From Sanguibacter sp. HDW7 (GTDB taxonomy: Bacteria; Actinomycetota; Actinomycetes; Actinomycetales; Cellulomonadaceae), in assembly GCF_011300875.1 (NCBI RefSeq), contig NZ_CP049862.1:1364001-1428000 (forward strand): a stretch of DNA of 64,000 nt, read 5' to 3'. How positions within the stretch are numbered: position 1 is the stretch's first letter; the number at the start of each line of letters is the position of its first letter. A program made the translations under genes and the position numbers. The notes below the pieces were generated by a model, which was given only the letters and a program-made list of their open reading frames with translations, did no database searches and was not told the DNA's origin. Shown piece by piece: positions 36,412-46,394 of this stretch.

Positions 36412-37074
36412 ATGGAACTGCTGACCACGGACGACATCCTGAACAAGAAGTTCACGGCGACGAAGTTCCGCGAGGGCTACGACATCGTCGAGGTCGACGA
36501 CTTCCTCGACGAGGTGCTCAACACGCTGCGCGCCTACGAGGGCGAGAACGGCGACCTCAAGAGCAAGCTCGCCGCCGCCGAGCGTCGGGTCGCCGAGCTC
36601 ACGCGTCAGATTGCCGCGCAGGCTGCCGCCGCTGCGGCCACGCCGGCCCCGGTGGCTTCCGCCCCCGAGCCCACCCCGGCACCGGCTCCTGAGCCGGCCC
36701 CCGTCGTGGCACCCGCCCCGGTCGCTCCGGCGCGCGTCTCGGAGCCCGAGTCCGCGACCGGCATGCTCCAGCTCGCCCAGAAGCTGCATGACGACTACGT
36801 GCGCTCTGGCCAGGAGGAGGGCGACCGTCTCGTCACCGAGGCGCGTAACGAGGGCGAGCGCATCGTCCGGGACGCGCAGGAGACTTCGGCCCGCACGCTC
36901 GGCCAGCTCGAGCAGGAGCGTGGGCTCCTCGAGCGCAAGATCGACGAGCTGCGTCAGTTCGAGCGCGACTACCGCACGCGTCTGCAGAGCTACCTCGAGA
37001 ACCTCCTCGGGGACCTCAACAACCGCGGGGCTGTCATGCCCGGCGGCGAGAAGGACTCCGGCCGCTCCATCTGA
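36412..37074 (+). CDS. divIVA: Polar growth protein DivIVA (Wag31)
   Basis: The 220-residue coiled-coil protein marks cell poles and septa and directs polar wall synthesis. It has the conserved N-terminal domain (LTTDDILNKKFTATKFREGY, 3-22, and DDFLDEVLNTLR), a Pro/Ala linker (about 72-115), and a long coiled coil (about 118-203). ATG 36412 follows GAGGTGACCC. It has its own promoter between the yggT terminator and the gene, and closes the dcw cluster. Confidence 0.96.
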   Translation: MELLTTDDILNKKFTATKFREGYDIVEVDDFLDEVLNTLRAYEGENGDLKSKLAAAERRVAELTRQIAAQAAAAAATPAPVASAPEPTPAPAPEPAPVVAPAPVAPARVSEPESATGMLQLAQKLHDDYVRSGQEEGDRLVTEARNEGERIVRDAQETSARTLGQLEQERGLLERKIDELRQFERDYRTRLQSYLENLLGDLNNRGAVMPGGEKDSGRSI

Positions 37075-37081
37075 CGGCCCC

Positions 37082-37097
37082 GCCCGGACCTCCGGGC
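37082..37097 (+). terminator. Weak stem-loop after divIVA
   Basis: GCCCGG-ACCT-CCGGGC, 8 bp after the divIVA stop; no T-run. Confidence 0.4.
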
Positions 37098-37140
37098 ACC
37101 CCGTCGCGGTCGGGACGGACGCTGCAGCACGAATGCGCAG

Positions 37141-37169
37141 TTGTCCGTCCCGATCGCTGCGTCTATCCT
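37141..37169 (+). promoter_or_regulatory. Promoter of the DksA/TraR-type gene
   Basis: TTGTCC (37141-37146), 17 bp, TATCCT (37164-37169). The start would be near 37176, with GAGAGG before ATG 37201. Confidence 0.75.
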
Positions 37170-37200
37170 CAGCATTCCCGTCGTCAAGAGAGGCCTGCCG

Positions 37201-37662
37201 ATGTCGATCCAGGACGCCACGCCCGCCCCCACCTTCGCCGAGCGCTTCCCGCGACTCACGAAGGACGTCAAGCAGTTCCAGGTGCGCGAGGGCGAGGAAC
37301 CGTGGACGACCAAGGAGGTCAAGGCGCTCGCGCTCGGCCTCATCGCCGAGTCCGAACGCCTCGAGATCGAGCTCGAGGCCGCCGACGCCGACCTCACCGA
37401 GCTGCTCCGCAACTCGGGCGAGGGGGCGGGCGACGACCAGGCCGACTCGGGCTCGAGCGCGCTCGAGCGCGAGCAGGAGCTGACGTTCGTCAACAACACG
37501 CGCGACCTGCTCGAGCAGAACCGTCGTGCGCTCGCACGCATCGCCGACGGCTCGTACGGCACGTGCGAGGTCTGCGGCGGCCCGATCGGCAAGGCACGTC
37601 TCGAGGCCTTCCCGCGGGCCGCGATGTGCGTGCGCTGCAAGCAGCTCGCCGAGCGTCGCTGA
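37201..37662 (+). CDS. TraR/DksA-type C4 zinc-finger protein
   Basis: The 153-residue protein has a coiled-coil N-terminal part (about 35-110) and a C-terminal four-cysteine zinc finger CEVCGGPIGKARLEAFP...CVRCK (about 121-146). It fits the DksA/TraR superfamily, which acts through the secondary channel of RNA polymerase; actinobacterial homologues next to lspA and divIVA are common but little studied. The DxxDxA tip motif of E. coli DksA is not clear, so true DksA activity is uncertain. ATG 37201 follows GAGAGGCCTGCCG. Confidence 0.85.
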   Translation: MSIQDATPAPTFAERFPRLTKDVKQFQVREGEEPWTTKEVKALALGLIAESERLEIELEAADADLTELLRNSGEGAGDDQADSGSSALEREQELTFVNNTRDLLEQNRRALARIADGSYGTCEVCGGPIGKARLEAFPRAAMCVRCKQLAERR

Positions 37663-37731
37663 GCGCAGTCCTGCGCGCTGCGGCGGCGGTGGCGCCGCGA
37701 CGGTGCGCGACCGTGGCAGACTGGTGCGGCC

Positions 37732-38463
37732 ATGACTGACGACACCACGCCCTCTGCCGGGGTCACGACGCCCGAGGGTGCTGCGGCACCTGCCCGCCCA
37801 CGCAGTCTGCTGTGGCCGATCCTCCTCGGCGCGCTCGTCGTCGTGGGGCTCGACCAGGCGACCAAGCAGCTTGCGCTCGCTCGCCTCGACCCGGGCGCCA
37901 CGACGGACTGGTTCCTCGCGGAGCTGCTCGGGTGGAAGCTCGTCTTCAACCCGGGTGCGGCGCTCTCGATGGGTGAGGGCTTCACGTGGGTGCTCACCCT
38001 CCTCGCGGTGGGCGTCACGGTCGTCATCGTCCTGGGGTCCCGACGCATCACGTCGCGTTCGTGGGCGTTCGCGCTCGCGCTCATCCTCGGCGGCGCGGTC
38101 GGCAACCTGATCGACCGGCTCGCGCGTGAGCCCGGCTTCGGCCACGGGCACGTCGTCGACTTCATCAACTACGCGGGCTTCTTCGTCGGGAACGTCGCGG
38201 ACATCGCGATCGTCGGCGCGGCCGTCGTCGTCGTGTGGCTGTCGTTCCGCGGCGTGCCGTTCGGGGACGAGCGTGCGGCGGAGGCGGACGGTGCCGCGGT
38301 CGTCGACACGACGGTCGAGGACGGGGCGGTCGCGGACGGGGCGGCCGCCGACGGCATTGCCGACACGGAAGAGCCCGTCTCCGACGAGCATGCCTCCGAC
38401 GAGCATGCCTCCGACGAGCCGGTCGCCGACGCGCCCGCCGCCGTCGAGGACGAGCGCCCGTGA
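37732..38463 (+). CDS. lspA: Lipoprotein signal peptidase II with acidic C-terminal tail
   Basis: The 243-residue membrane aspartyl protease removes signal peptides from prolipoproteins. Four membrane helices are visible. Conserved segments: [12 protein letters not shown] (about 39), [11 protein letters not shown] (about 73), [11 protein letters not shown] (about 119) and [20 protein letters not shown] (about 140-159) with the catalytic aspartates. The C-terminal 65 residues are acidic and include the exact repeat [13 protein letters not shown]. Normal LspA ends near residue 170. GTGA overlap with rluD follows. Confidence 0.94.
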   Translation: MTDDTTPSAGVTTPEGAAAPARPRSLLWPILLGALVVVGLDQATKQLALARLDPGATTDWFLAELLGWKLVFNPGAALSMGEGFTWVLTLLAVGVTVVIVLGSRRITSRSWAFALALILGGAVGNLIDRLAREPGFGHGHVVDFINYAGFFVGNVADIAIVGAAVVVVWLSFRGVPFGDERAAEADGAAVVDTTVEDGAVADGAAADGIADTEEPVSDEHASDEHASDEPVADAPAAVEDERP

Positions 38464-39389
38464 CCTCCCGCACCCTGCCCGTGCCGGACGGCCTCGCGGG
38501 CGAGCGCGTCGACGCGGGCCTCGCCCGGTTGCTCGGGCTCTCGCGCTCGCGCGCCGCGGAGATCGCGGAGGCCGGGGGGGTCCAGCTCGACGGGCGGACG
38601 GTCGGCAAGTCCGACCGCCTCACGCCCGGCTCGTGGCTCGAGGTCGAGCTGCCCGACCCGAACGCCCGGGTCGAGGAGCCTCCGCAGCCCGTTCCCGGCA
38701 TGATCATCCGCTATGACGACGACGACGTCGTCGTCATCGACAAGCCCGTCGGTGTCGCGGCGCACGGGTCGCCCGGCTGGACCGGGCCGACCGTCGTCGG
38801 CGCACTCGCTGCGGCGGGCTACCGGATCTCGACGTCGGGCGCCTCCGAGCGCCAGGGCATCGTCCACCGTCTCGACGCAGGCACGAGCGGCCTCATGGTC
38901 GTCGCGAAGAGCGAGCACGCGTACACGGTGCTCAAGCGCGCGTTCAAGGAGCGCACGGTCGAGAAGGTCTACCACGCGCTCGTCCAGGGCTACCCGGACC
39001 CGTCGGTCGGCACGATCGACGCGCCCATCGGCCGGCACCCCTCCTCGGACTGGAGGTTCGCGGTCGTCGCCGACGGCAAGCCGTCCGTGACGCACTACGA
39101 GGTGCTCGAGATGTTCCCGTCGGCGAGCCTCGTCGAGGTGCACCTCGAGACGGGCCGGACGCACCAGATCCGGGTCCACTTCTCGACGCTGCGTCACCCG
39201 TGCGTGGGCGACACGATGTACGGCGCGGACCCGCGGCTCGCGGAGCGCACGGGGCTCACGCGGCAGTGGCTGCACGCGATGCGCCTCGGCTTCGCGCACC
39301 CGTCCGACGGACGTTGGATCGAGGTGACGTCGGAGTATCCGACGGACCTCGCGCACGCGCTCGACGTCGTCGCCGAGGGCTACCGGTGA
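38460..39389 (+). CDS. rluD: RluA-family pseudouridine synthase (RluD-like)
   Basis: The 309-residue enzyme has an N-terminal S4 domain ([20 protein letters not shown], about 15-34) and the RluA catalytic domain with the aspartate in [15 protein letters not shown] (about 139), [13 protein letters not shown], and [12 protein letters not shown] (about 229). It isomerises uridines in 23S rRNA. GTG 38460 overlaps lspA and its stop overlaps the acetyltransferase start, so the three are coupled. The lspA-rluD pair is a common bacterial arrangement. Confidence 0.94.
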   Translation: MTSRTLPVPDGLAGERVDAGLARLLGLSRSRAAEIAEAGGVQLDGRTVGKSDRLTPGSWLEVELPDPNARVEEPPQPVPGMIIRYDDDDVVVIDKPVGVAAHGSPGWTGPTVVGALAAAGYRISTSGASERQGIVHRLDAGTSGLMVVAKSEHAYTVLKRAFKERTVEKVYHALVQGYPDPSVGTIDAPIGRHPSSDWRFAVVADGKPSVTHYEVLEMFPSASLVEVHLETGRTHQIRVHFSTLRHPCVGDTMYGADPRLAERTGLTRQWLHAMRLGFAHPSDGRWIEVTSEYPTDLAHALDVVAEGYR

Positions 39390-39886
39390 GCGCCGACGGC
39401 ACGCGCGTCGTCCTCGTCGAGGGTCCCGTGACCGTCGTCCGTCTTGACGACGCGACGCGGCGCCCGGACTGCCTCGCGGTGCGGCTCGAGGTCTTCGTCG
39501 AGGAGCAGCAGGTGCCGCTCGCCGAGGAGATCGACGCGCTCGACGACGCTCCGACGACGACGCACCTCATGGCGCTCGGCGCGGACGGCGACGTCCTCGG
39601 CACTGCGCGTGTGCTCGCGGACCCCGAGCACCCCGGCGAGATCCACGTCGGTCGTGTCGCTGTGCGGGCCGTGGCCCGCGGGACGGGCGTCGGGCGTCTG
39701 CTCATGCTCGCGGCGCACGCCGTCGCGCTCGACGACCACGCGGTCGACGGTCGCGTGAGGTCGGTGCTCTCGGCGCAGCGTCAGGCCTTCGGGTTCTACG
39801 AGTCGCTCGGCTACATGGTCGTCGGCGACTTCTACCTCGACGCGGGGATCGAGCACCAGGACGCGTTCGTCGACCTCGTGCGCTGA
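39386..39886 (+). CDS. GNAT family N-acetyltransferase
   Basis: The 166-residue protein has the GNAT fold: [20 protein letters not shown] (about 31-50), the acetyl-CoA loop [12 protein letters not shown] (about 98-109) and [20 protein letters not shown] (about 138-157). The substrate is unknown; the pattern is like YjcF/ElaA-type acetyltransferases. GTG 39386 overlaps rluD. Confidence 0.88.
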   Translation: MSADGTRVVLVEGPVTVVRLDDATRRPDCLAVRLEVFVEEQQVPLAEEIDALDDAPTTTHLMALGADGDVLGTARVLADPEHPGEIHVGRVAVRAVARGTGVGRLLMLAAHAVALDDHAVDGRVRSVLSAQRQAFGFYESLGYMVVGDFYLDAGIEHQDAFVDLVR

Positions 39887-39923
39887 CGCGACCGGGGCGG
39901 CCTCGGGCGTCCGTGGCTCGCCC

Positions 39924-39929
39924 TAGACT
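39924..39929 (+). promoter_or_regulatory. -10 element of dnaE, leaderless
   Basis: TAGACT, then 7 nt to ATG 39937. No ribosome binding site is seen. Confidence 0.6.
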
Positions 39930-39936
39930 CGAGGGC

Positions 39937-42900
39937 ATGCCGAGCACCGCTGAGGACTTCGTCCATCTCCACGTCCACACCGAGTACTCGATGCTCGACG
40001 GTGCGGCGCGCGTCGGAGACCTCATGGCGGAGGTCGCGCGGCAGGGCCAGACGGCCATCGCGACGACCGACCACGGCTACCTCTTCGGCGCCTTCGACTT
40101 CTGGCGCCAGGCCACGAGCGCCGGTATCAAGCCGATCCTCGGCGTCGAGGCCTACGTGACGCCCGGCACGAGCCGCTTCGACCAGACCCGCGTGCGCTTC
40201 GGCGACCAGGGCCAGGAGTCCGACGACGTCTCGGCACGCGGCGCCTACACCCACATGACGATGTGGGCGCGCAACAACGAGGGCCTGCACAACCTCTTCC
40301 GGGCGTCGTCGCTCGCGTCGCTCGAGGGCCAGATGGGCAAGTGGCCGCGCATGGACCGCGACCTGCTCGAGCGCTACTCGGCGGGCATGATCGCCTCGAC
40401 CGGCTGCCCGTCGGGGGAGATCCAGACGCGCCTGCGCCTCGGCCAGTACGACGAGGCCGTGCGGGTCGCGGGCGAGCTCCAGGACCTCTTCGGCAAGGAG
40501 TACTTCTACGTCGAGCTCATGGACCACGGGCTCGACATCGAGACGCGCGTGAAGTCCCAGCTGCTCGAGCTCTCGAAGGCGATCGGGGCGCCGCTGCTCG
40601 CGACGAACGACCTCCACTACGTGCGCGAGGAGGACGCGGCGAGCCAGGAGGCACTCCTCGCGATCAACTCGGGCTCGGCGCTCACGGAGCCGACGTACGA
40701 GCAGGGCGGCAACCGCTTCGCGTTCCAAGGCACGGGCTACTACGTCAAGACGCCCGCCGAGATGCGGCGGCTCTTCAAGGACCACCCCGAGGCCTGCGAC
40801 AACACGCTGCTCGTCGCCGAGCAGTGCGAGGTGTCCTTCGACACGAGCGCCAACTACATGCCGACCTTCCCCGTCCCGGCGGGGGAGGACGAGACGAGCT
40901 GGTTCGTCAAGGAGGTCGAGACGGGCCTCGCGGCGCGCTACCCGAACGGCGTCCCGGAGGCCTCGCGCGCGCAGGCGAAGTACGAGACCGACGTCATCAT
41001 CCAGATGGGCTTCCCGGGGTACTTCCTCGTCGTCGCCGACTTCATCAACTGGGCCAAGTCCCAGGGCATCCGCGTCGGGCCCGGCCGTGGCTCCGGTGCG
41101 GGCTCGATGGCCGCGTACGCGATGCGCATCACGGACCTCGACCCGCTCGAGCACGGCCTCATCTTCGAGCGCTTCCTCAACCCCGAGCGTGTCTCGATGC
41201 CTGACTTCGACGTCGACTTCGACGAGCGTCGGCGCACCGAGGTCATCCGCTATGTCACCGACAAGTACGGCGAGGACCACGTCGCACAGATCGTCACGTA
41301 CGGCACGATCAAGGCGAAGCAGGCCCTCAAGGACTCCTCGCGCCTGCTCGGCTTCCCCTTCGCGATGGGCGAGAAGCTCACGAAGGCTATGCCGCCCGCC
41401 GTCATGGGCAAGGACATCCCGCTCTCGGGGATCTTCGACCCCGAGCACAAGCGCTACGCCGAGGCCTCGGAGTTCCGCGCCCTGCACGCCGCCGACCCGG
41501 ACGCGCAGCGCGTCGTCGAGCTCGCACGAGGCATCGAGGGGCTCAAGCGCCAGTGGGGCGTCCACGCGGCCGGCGTCATCATGTCGAGCCACCCGCTCAT
41601 CGACATCATCCCCATCATGCGTCGGCCCCAGGACGGCGCGATCATCACGCAGTTCGACTACCCGACGTCCGAGGGCCTCGGCCTCATCAAGATGGACTTC
41701 CTCGGGCTGCGCAACCTCACGATCCTCGACGACGCGCTCGAGAACATCGTCATGAACGGCAAGGAGCCGCTCGTCCTCGAGGACCTCGCGCTCGACGACG
41801 TCGGCAGCTACGAGCTCCTGGCGCGCGGCGACACGCTCGGCGTCTTCCAGCTCGACGGCGGCCCCATGCGCTCGCTCCTGCGGCTCATGAAGCCTGACAA
41901 CTTCGAGGACATCTCCGCCGTCCTGGCCCTCTACCGCCCTGGCCCCATGGGCGTGAACTCGCACACGAACTACGCGCTGCGCAAGAACGGGCTCCAGGAG
42001 ATCACGCCGATCCACCCCGAGCTCGCGGAGCCGCTCGGCGAGATCCTCGACGGCACCTACGGCCTCATCGTGTACCAGGAGCAGGTCATGGCCGCGGCCC
42101 AGAAGGTCGCGGGGTTCTCGCTCGGACAGGCAGACGTCCTGCGCCGCGCGATGGGCAAGAAGAAGAAGTCCGAGCTCGACAAGCAGCAGGCCGACTTCTT
42201 CGGCGGCATGACGACGCACGGCTACTCGAAGGACGCGCAGCACGCCCTGTGGAACGTCCTCGAGTCGTTCGCCGACTACGCCTTCAACAAGGCGCACACG
42301 GCGGCCTACGGGCTCGTCTCCTACTGGACGGCGTACCTCAAGGCGCACTACCCGGGCGAGTACATGGCCGGGCTCCTCACGTCCGTCAAGGACGACAAGG
42401 ACAAGTCCGCGCTCTACCTCGGCGAGTGCCGCCACATGGGCATCACGGTGCTGCCCCCCGACGTCAACTCGTCGGCCGCGAACTTCACGGCCGTCGGCGC
42501 CGACATCCGCTTCGGCCTCACCGCGATCCGCAACGTCGGCGCGAACGTCGTCGACGCGATCGTCCGCACGCGCGAGGAGAAGGGCGACTTCACGTCGTTC
42601 ACCGACTTCCTCGACAAGGTTCCGGCCGTCGTGTGCAACAAGCGGACCATCGAGTCGCTCATCAAGGGCGGTGCGTTCGACTCGCTCGGCCACACGCGCC
42701 GCGCGCTCGTCATGGTGCACGAGCAGGCCGTCGACGCCGTCATCGGCGTCAAGCGCAAGGAGGCCGAGGGGCAGTTCGACCTCTTCGCCGACTTCGGCGG
42801 CGCCGACGACGACGCCGTGGGCTTCTCCGTCGAGGTGCCCGACCTGCCCGACTGGGACAAGAAGCAGCTCCTCGCGTTCGAGCGCGACATGCTCGGCCTC

Positions 42901-43488
42901 TACGTCTCCGACCACCCGCTCTCGGGGCTCGAGCACGTGCTCGAGCGCGCCGCGGAGACGTCGGTCGCGAACCTCCTCGCCGACGAGGCTCGTCCCGACG
43001 GCTCGACCGTCGTCATCGCGGGCCTCATCACGAGCCTCCAGCGCAAGATGTCGAAGAACGGCAACCCGTGGGCCGCCGTGACGATCGAGGACCTCGAGGG
43101 CTCGATCGAAGTGATGTTCTTCGGCGAGACGTACACGGCGTACTCGACGGTGCTCGCCGAGGACCAGATCGTCGTCCTGCGCGGTCGGGTGCGGCGGCGC
43201 GACGAGTCGATGTCGCTCCAGGCGATGGAGCTCTCGCTGCCGGACCTCACGGCGGGGCCCGAGGCGCCCGTGCGCGTCATCGTGCCCGAGTCGCGCTGCA
43301 CCCAGGCCGACATCGAGAAGCTCCGGGACATCCTGCGGGCGCACCCGGGCTCCTCCGAGGTGCACATCCGTGTGACACGTCCGGGGCGCTCGACGCTCCT
43401 GCGCGCGGCCGACCGCTTCCGCGTCGACCGCACGCCCGCGCTGTTCGGCGACCTCAAGGTGCTCTTCGGCCCGAGCTGCCTCGGCTGA
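39937..43488 (+). CDS. dnaE: DNA polymerase III alpha subunit
   Basis: The 1183-residue replicative polymerase begins with a PHP domain (HLHVHTEYSMLDGAAR, about 9-24, with intact HxH; TTDHG). The polymerase core has GPGRGSGAGSMAAYA (about 382) and the catalytic aspartates in MPDFDVDFDERRR (about 422-434). Helix-hairpin-helix and OB-fold domains follow (EVMFFGETYTAY, about 1057). Length and domain order match the DnaE1 type, not the mutagenic DnaE2. Intact PHP metal ligands suggest built-in proofreading as in mycobacteria. ATG 39937 is preferred to GTG 39913 because the -10 box lies between them. Confidence 0.97.
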   Translation: MPSTAEDFVHLHVHTEYSMLDGAARVGDLMAEVARQGQTAIATTDHGYLFGAFDFWRQATSAGIKPILGVEAYVTPGTSRFDQTRVRFGDQGQESDDVSARGAYTHMTMWARNNEGLHNLFRASSLASLEGQMGKWPRMDRDLLERYSAGMIASTGCPSGEIQTRLRLGQYDEAVRVAGELQDLFGKEYFYVELMDHGLDIETRVKSQLLELSKAIGAPLLATNDLHYVREEDAASQEALLAINSGSALTEPTYEQGGNRFAFQGTGYYVKTPAEMRRLFKDHPEACDNTLLVAEQCEVSFDTSANYMPTFPVPAGEDETSWFVKEVETGLAARYPNGVPEASRAQAKYETDVIIQMGFPGYFLVVADFINWAKSQGIRVGPGRGSGAGSMAAYAMRITDLDPLEHGLIFERFLNPERVSMPDFDVDFDERRRTEVIRYVTDKYGEDHVAQIVTYGTIKAKQALKDSSRLLGFPFAMGEKLTKAMPPAVMGKDIPLSGIFDPEHKRYAEASEFRALHAADPDAQRVVELARGIEGLKRQWGVHAAGVIMSSHPLIDIIPIMRRPQDGAIITQFDYPTSEGLGLIKMDFLGLRNLTILDDALENIVMNGKEPLVLEDLALDDVGSYELLARGDTLGVFQLDGGPMRSLLRLMKPDNFEDISAVLALYRPGPMGVNSHTNYALRKNGLQEITPIHPELAEPLGEILDGTYGLIVYQEQVMAAAQKVAGFSLGQADVLRRAMGKKKKSELDKQQADFFGGMTTHGYSKDAQHALWNVLESFADYAFNKAHTAAYGLVSYWTAYLKAHYPGEYMAGLLTSVKDDKDKSALYLGECRHMGITVLPPDVNSSAANFTAVGADIRFGLTAIRNVGANVVDAIVRTREEKGDFTSFTDFLDKVPAVVCNKRTIESLIKGGAFDSLGHTRRALVMVHEQAVDAVIGVKRKEAEGQFDLFADFGGADDDAVGFSVEVPDLPDWDKKQLLAFERDMLGLYVSDHPLSGLEHVLERAAETSVANLLADEARPDGSTVVIAGLITSLQRKMSKNGNPWAAVTIEDLEGSIEVMFFGETYTAYSTVLAEDQIVVLRGRVRRRDESMSLQAMELSLPDLTAGPEAPVRVIVPESRCTQADIEKLRDILRAHPGSSEVHIRVTRPGRSTLLRAADRFRVDRTPALFGDLKVLFGPSCLG

Positions 43489-43544
43489 CGATCGGTCGAC
43501 CGTCACCCGTCCGGCGCCCCGCCGCGGCCCCGTCCTCCCTCGCG

Positions 43545-43596
43545 CGACGGATTGACGCGTTCCTCCCGTCGAACGGGGGAGAGCGTCAATCCGTCG
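43545..43596 (+). terminator. Stem-loop after dnaE
   Basis: A perfect 14-bp stem (43545-43558 with 43583-43596) encloses a loop with a further CTCCCG/CGGGGGAG pairing. It is 57 bp after the dnaE stop. Confidence 0.65.
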
Positions 43597-43631
43597 AACA
43601 CTGACCGTCCGACCCGACCCAGGAGCGTCCC

Positions 43632-44036
43632 GTGCGTCCTCTCACCCCCGAGCAGACCGTCTTCGTCACCGAGCGGCACCTCGCGACGCTCACGACGCTG
43701 CGAGCCGACGGCACGCCGCACGTCGTGCCCGTCGCGTTCACGTGGGACGCCGACGCGCAGCTCGTGCGCATCACGACCGAGCGGACGAGCGTCAAGGCAC
43801 GCAACATCGCCGCTGCGGAGGCGGCCGGCGTCGCGCGCGTCGCCGTGTGCCAGGTCGACGGCGGACGCTGGCTCACGTTCGAGGGCACCGCAACGGTGTC
43901 CGACGACGCGGCCGACGTCGCCGAGGCCGTGCGCCGCTACGCGGTGCGCTACCGGTCGCTCGACCCCAACCCCTCGCGCGTCGTCCTCGTCGTGCGCCCG
44001 GACCGGGTGCTCGGCTCGGGGTACATGACGCACTGA
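43632..44036 (+). CDS. PPOX-class F420/FMN-dependent oxidoreductase
   Basis: The 134-residue split-barrel protein has HLATLTTLRADGTPHVVPVA (about 16-35), ITTERTSVKARNI and RVAVCQVDGGRWLTFEGTATV (about 70-90), matching small actinobacterial PPOX-class proteins of the Rv1155 type, many of which bind F420 rather than FMN. Substrate is unknown. GTG 43632 follows AGGAGCGTCCC. Confidence 0.85.
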   Translation: MRPLTPEQTVFVTERHLATLTTLRADGTPHVVPVAFTWDADAQLVRITTERTSVKARNIAAAEAAGVARVAVCQVDGGRWLTFEGTATVSDDAADVAEAVRRYAVRYRSLDPNPSRVVLVVRPDRVLGSGYMTH

Positions 44037-44079
44037 CGTCCGACGTGTCGCATCGTCGTGGGGCGCCCGCAGCGGCTGC

Positions 44080-44085
44080 GAGAAT
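44080..44085 (+). promoter_or_regulatory. -10 element of the S4-domain gene, leaderless
   Basis: GAGAAT, then 6 nt to ATG 44092; no ribosome binding site. Confidence 0.45.
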
Positions 44086-44091
44086 AGGCGC

Positions 44092-44319
44092 ATGCACGAC
44101 GTGACGATCCGCGACGAGTCCATCCGCCTGGGCCAGTTCCTCAAGCTCGCCGACCTCGCCGAGTCCGGCGCCGAGGCCCGTGACCTCGTGACCGACGGCG
44201 AGGTCAAGGTCAACGGCGAGGTCGACACGCGCCGTGGACGGCAGCTCGTCCCCGGCGACGTCGTCGAGGTGTCCTCGCCGGCAGGGCGCAGGTCCGCCCG
44301 CGTCGCACGCGACGCCTGA
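44092..44319 (+). CDS. Small S4-domain RNA-binding protein (YbcJ/RqcP2-like)
   Basis: The 75-residue protein is little more than an S4 domain: IRLGQFLKLADLAESGAEAR (about 11-30), DGEVKVNGEVDTRRGRQLVPGDVV (in part, about 35-58). Such proteins bind structured RNA or the 50S subunit. It ends 8 bp before the HAD hydrolase and may share its transcript. Confidence 0.9.
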   Translation: MHDVTIRDESIRLGQFLKLADLAESGAEARDLVTDGEVKVNGEVDTRRGRQLVPGDVVEVSSPAGRRSARVARDA

Positions 44320-44327
44320 GGCCGCTC

Positions 44328-44993
44328 ATGCCGGACACCGGCGGGACCCGGGTCACCCACGTCCTGCTCGACGCCGACGGCGTGCTCCAGGACGTGCCCG
44401 CACGCGAGTGGGGAACGTGGGCCCAGGCGTTCGTGGGTGACGACGTCGAGGAGTTCTTCGCGCGCGTCGACCTGCTCGAGCGCGTCGCGTACGCGGGTCG
44501 CACGGACTTCCTCGCAGGCCTCGCGCGGGTGCTCGACGACCTCGGGGCCACGGCGGACGCCGAGGAGGTCCACGTGGCCGTGTGGCGCCGCACGTTGCCC
44601 GTCGCCGGGTCGCTCGAGGTGGTCGACGCGCTGCGACGCAACGGCTATGGGGTCCACCTCGGCTCGAACCAGGAGCCGGTGCGTGCCGCATGGATGCGTG
44701 AGTCCTTCGGCTACGACGCACTGCTCGACTCGTCCCACTACTCGTGCGACGTCGGCGCGGCCAAGCCGGAGCGCGCGTTCTTCGACGAGGTCGTCCGGCG
44801 CCTCGGCGTCGAGCCCGGGTCCGTGCTCCTCGTCGACGACACCGCGGAGAACGTCGAGGGTGCCCGCGCCGCGGGGCTCGCGGCCGTGCTCTGGACCGTC
44901 GCCGACGGTCACGATACGCTTCTCGCGCTGCTCGACGAGCACGGCGTCGACGCGAGGAGCGTCACGCCCGCCGGGACGTCCGCCCAGCGATAA
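44328..44993 (+). CDS. HAD-superfamily hydrolase
   Basis: The 221-residue protein has HAD motif [13 protein letters not shown] (about 13-24), motif II GSNQEP with Ser (about 110), motif III Lys in [10 protein letters not shown] (about 144), and motif [15 protein letters not shown] (about 165). A helical cap (about 25-90) makes it a class I phosphatase or haloacid dehalogenase. Substrate unknown. It lies between the S4-domain gene and hisD. Confidence 0.88.
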   Translation: MPDTGGTRVTHVLLDADGVLQDVPAREWGTWAQAFVGDDVEEFFARVDLLERVAYAGRTDFLAGLARVLDDLGATADAEEVHVAVWRRTLPVAGSLEVVDALRRNGYGVHLGSNQEPVRAAWMRESFGYDALLDSSHYSCDVGAAKPERAFFDEVVRRLGVEPGSVLLVDDTAENVEGARAAGLAAVLWTVADGHDTLLALLDEHGVDARSVTPAGTSAQR

Positions 44994-45021
44994 GTCCCTG
45001 CGCCGGGTGCGGGTGCGCGGC

Positions 45022-45027
45022 TACCCT
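45022..45027 (+). promoter_or_regulatory. -10 element of hisD, leaderless
   Basis: TACCCT, then 6 nt to GTG 45034; no ribosome binding site. Confidence 0.5.
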
Positions 45028-45033
45028 CGGGGT

Positions 45034-46362
45034 GTGATCAACCGTCTGGACCTGCGTGGTCGCTCCCTGTCCGCCCGTGAGCTCTCCGCCGTCCTCCCGC
45101 GCCCCGAGGTGGGCGTCGAGGACGCGAGCCGCATCGTCGCCCCGATCGTCGAGGACGTCCGCACGCGCGGCGCCGCCGCGCTGCGCGACTATGCCGAGAA
45201 GCTCGACCACGTGCGGCCCGAGCACCTGCGGGTCCCCGCGTCCGAGATCGCTGGTGCGCTCGACGGTCTCGACCCCGAGCTGCGCTCGGCGCTCGAGGAG
45301 ACCATCACGCGCGTCCGCGCCGTCCACTCGGCGCAGCGCCCCGCCGACTTCACGGTCGAGGTCGCGCCCGGCGCGACGGTCCGCCAGAGGTGGATCCCCG
45401 TGCAGCGCGTCGGCCTCTACGTGCCGGGCGGGCTCGCCGTCTACCCGTCGTCGGTCATCATGAACGTCGTCGCGGCACAGGAGGCCGGCGTCGCGTCGCT
45501 CGCGGTGGCCAGCCCGCCGCAGGCCGACGAGCGCGGCCTGCCGAACGCGACGATCCTCGCCGCGTGCGCGCTGCTCGGCGTCGACGAGGTCTACGCCGTC
45601 GGCGGAGCCCAGGCCGTCGCGATGTTCGCGTACGGCGCGGTGGGTTCTGAGCCCCAGGACGGCGAGATCCTCGCCGAGCCCGTCGACGTCATCACGGGGC
45701 CGGGCAACGTCTACGTCGCTGCGGCCAAGCGCGTCGTGCGCGGTGTCGTCGGCATCGACGCCGAGGCCGGACCCACCGAGATCGCGGTCCTTGCCGACGC
45801 GACGGCCGACGCCGAGCACGTCGCGGCCGACCTGCTGAGCCAGGCGGAGCACGACCCCATGGCGGCCTCCGTGCTCGTCACCGACTCGGTCGAGCTCGCC
45901 GACGCCGTCGACGCCGCGATCGCCCGCCGCGCCGCGGCCACCAAGCACGCCGAGCGCGTCGCGATCGCCCTCGGCGGCCCGCAGTCGGCGACGGTCCTCG
46001 TCGACGACGTCGAGCAGGGCCTCGCCGTCGTCAACGCGTACGGCGCCGAGCACCTCGAGATCCAGACGGCCGACGCCGCCGCGCTCGCGGACCGCGTGAC
46101 GAGCGCGGGCGCGATCTTCGTCGGCGCGTTCTCACCCGTGCCGCTCGGCGACTACATGGCCGGCTCCAACCACGTCCTGCCGACCGGTGGCTGCGCGCAC
46201 TACTCGAGCGGCCTCGGCGTGCACTCCTTCGTGCGCGCCGTCCAGGTCGTCGAGTACTCGCGCGACGCGCTCGGCGCGATCGCCGACCGCATCGTGACGT
46301 TCGCGAACGCCGAGGACCTCCCGGCACACGGCGAGGCGGTCAGCGCCCGCTTCAGCCGCTGA
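45034..46362 (+). CDS. hisD: Histidinol dehydrogenase
   Basis: The 442-residue zinc enzyme oxidises L-histidinol to L-histidine in two NAD-linked steps. Signature segments: [19 protein letters not shown] (about 126-144), [26 protein letters not shown] (about 222), [25 protein letters not shown] (about 270, zinc ligands), and [16 protein letters not shown] (about 379). GTG 45034 is preceded only by a -10 box. It is separated by 4.8 kb from hisC, with three unrelated genes between. Confidence 0.96.
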   Translation: MINRLDLRGRSLSARELSAVLPRPEVGVEDASRIVAPIVEDVRTRGAAALRDYAEKLDHVRPEHLRVPASEIAGALDGLDPELRSALEETITRVRAVHSAQRPADFTVEVAPGATVRQRWIPVQRVGLYVPGGLAVYPSSVIMNVVAAQEAGVASLAVASPPQADERGLPNATILAACALLGVDEVYAVGGAQAVAMFAYGAVGSEPQDGEILAEPVDVITGPGNVYVAAAKRVVRGVVGIDAEAGPTEIAVLADATADAEHVAADLLSQAEHDPMAASVLVTDSVELADAVDAAIARRAAATKHAERVAIALGGPQSATVLVDDVEQGLAVVNAYGAEHLEIQTADAAALADRVTSAGAIFVGAFSPVPLGDYMAGSNHVLPTGGCAHYSSGLGVHSFVRAVQVVEYSRDALGAIADRIVTFANAEDLPAHGEAVSARFSR

Positions 46363-46394
46363 CGGCGCGGGCCGCGGGCGTAGGGGCCGCGCTG

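Noticed and set aside
39832-43506. Open frame of 1,224 codons antisense to dnaE
   Set aside because: Very high GC removes stop codons on the opposite strand. The translation is rich in Arg/Asp/Glu/Val with no domain, whereas the plus strand encodes a full DnaE.
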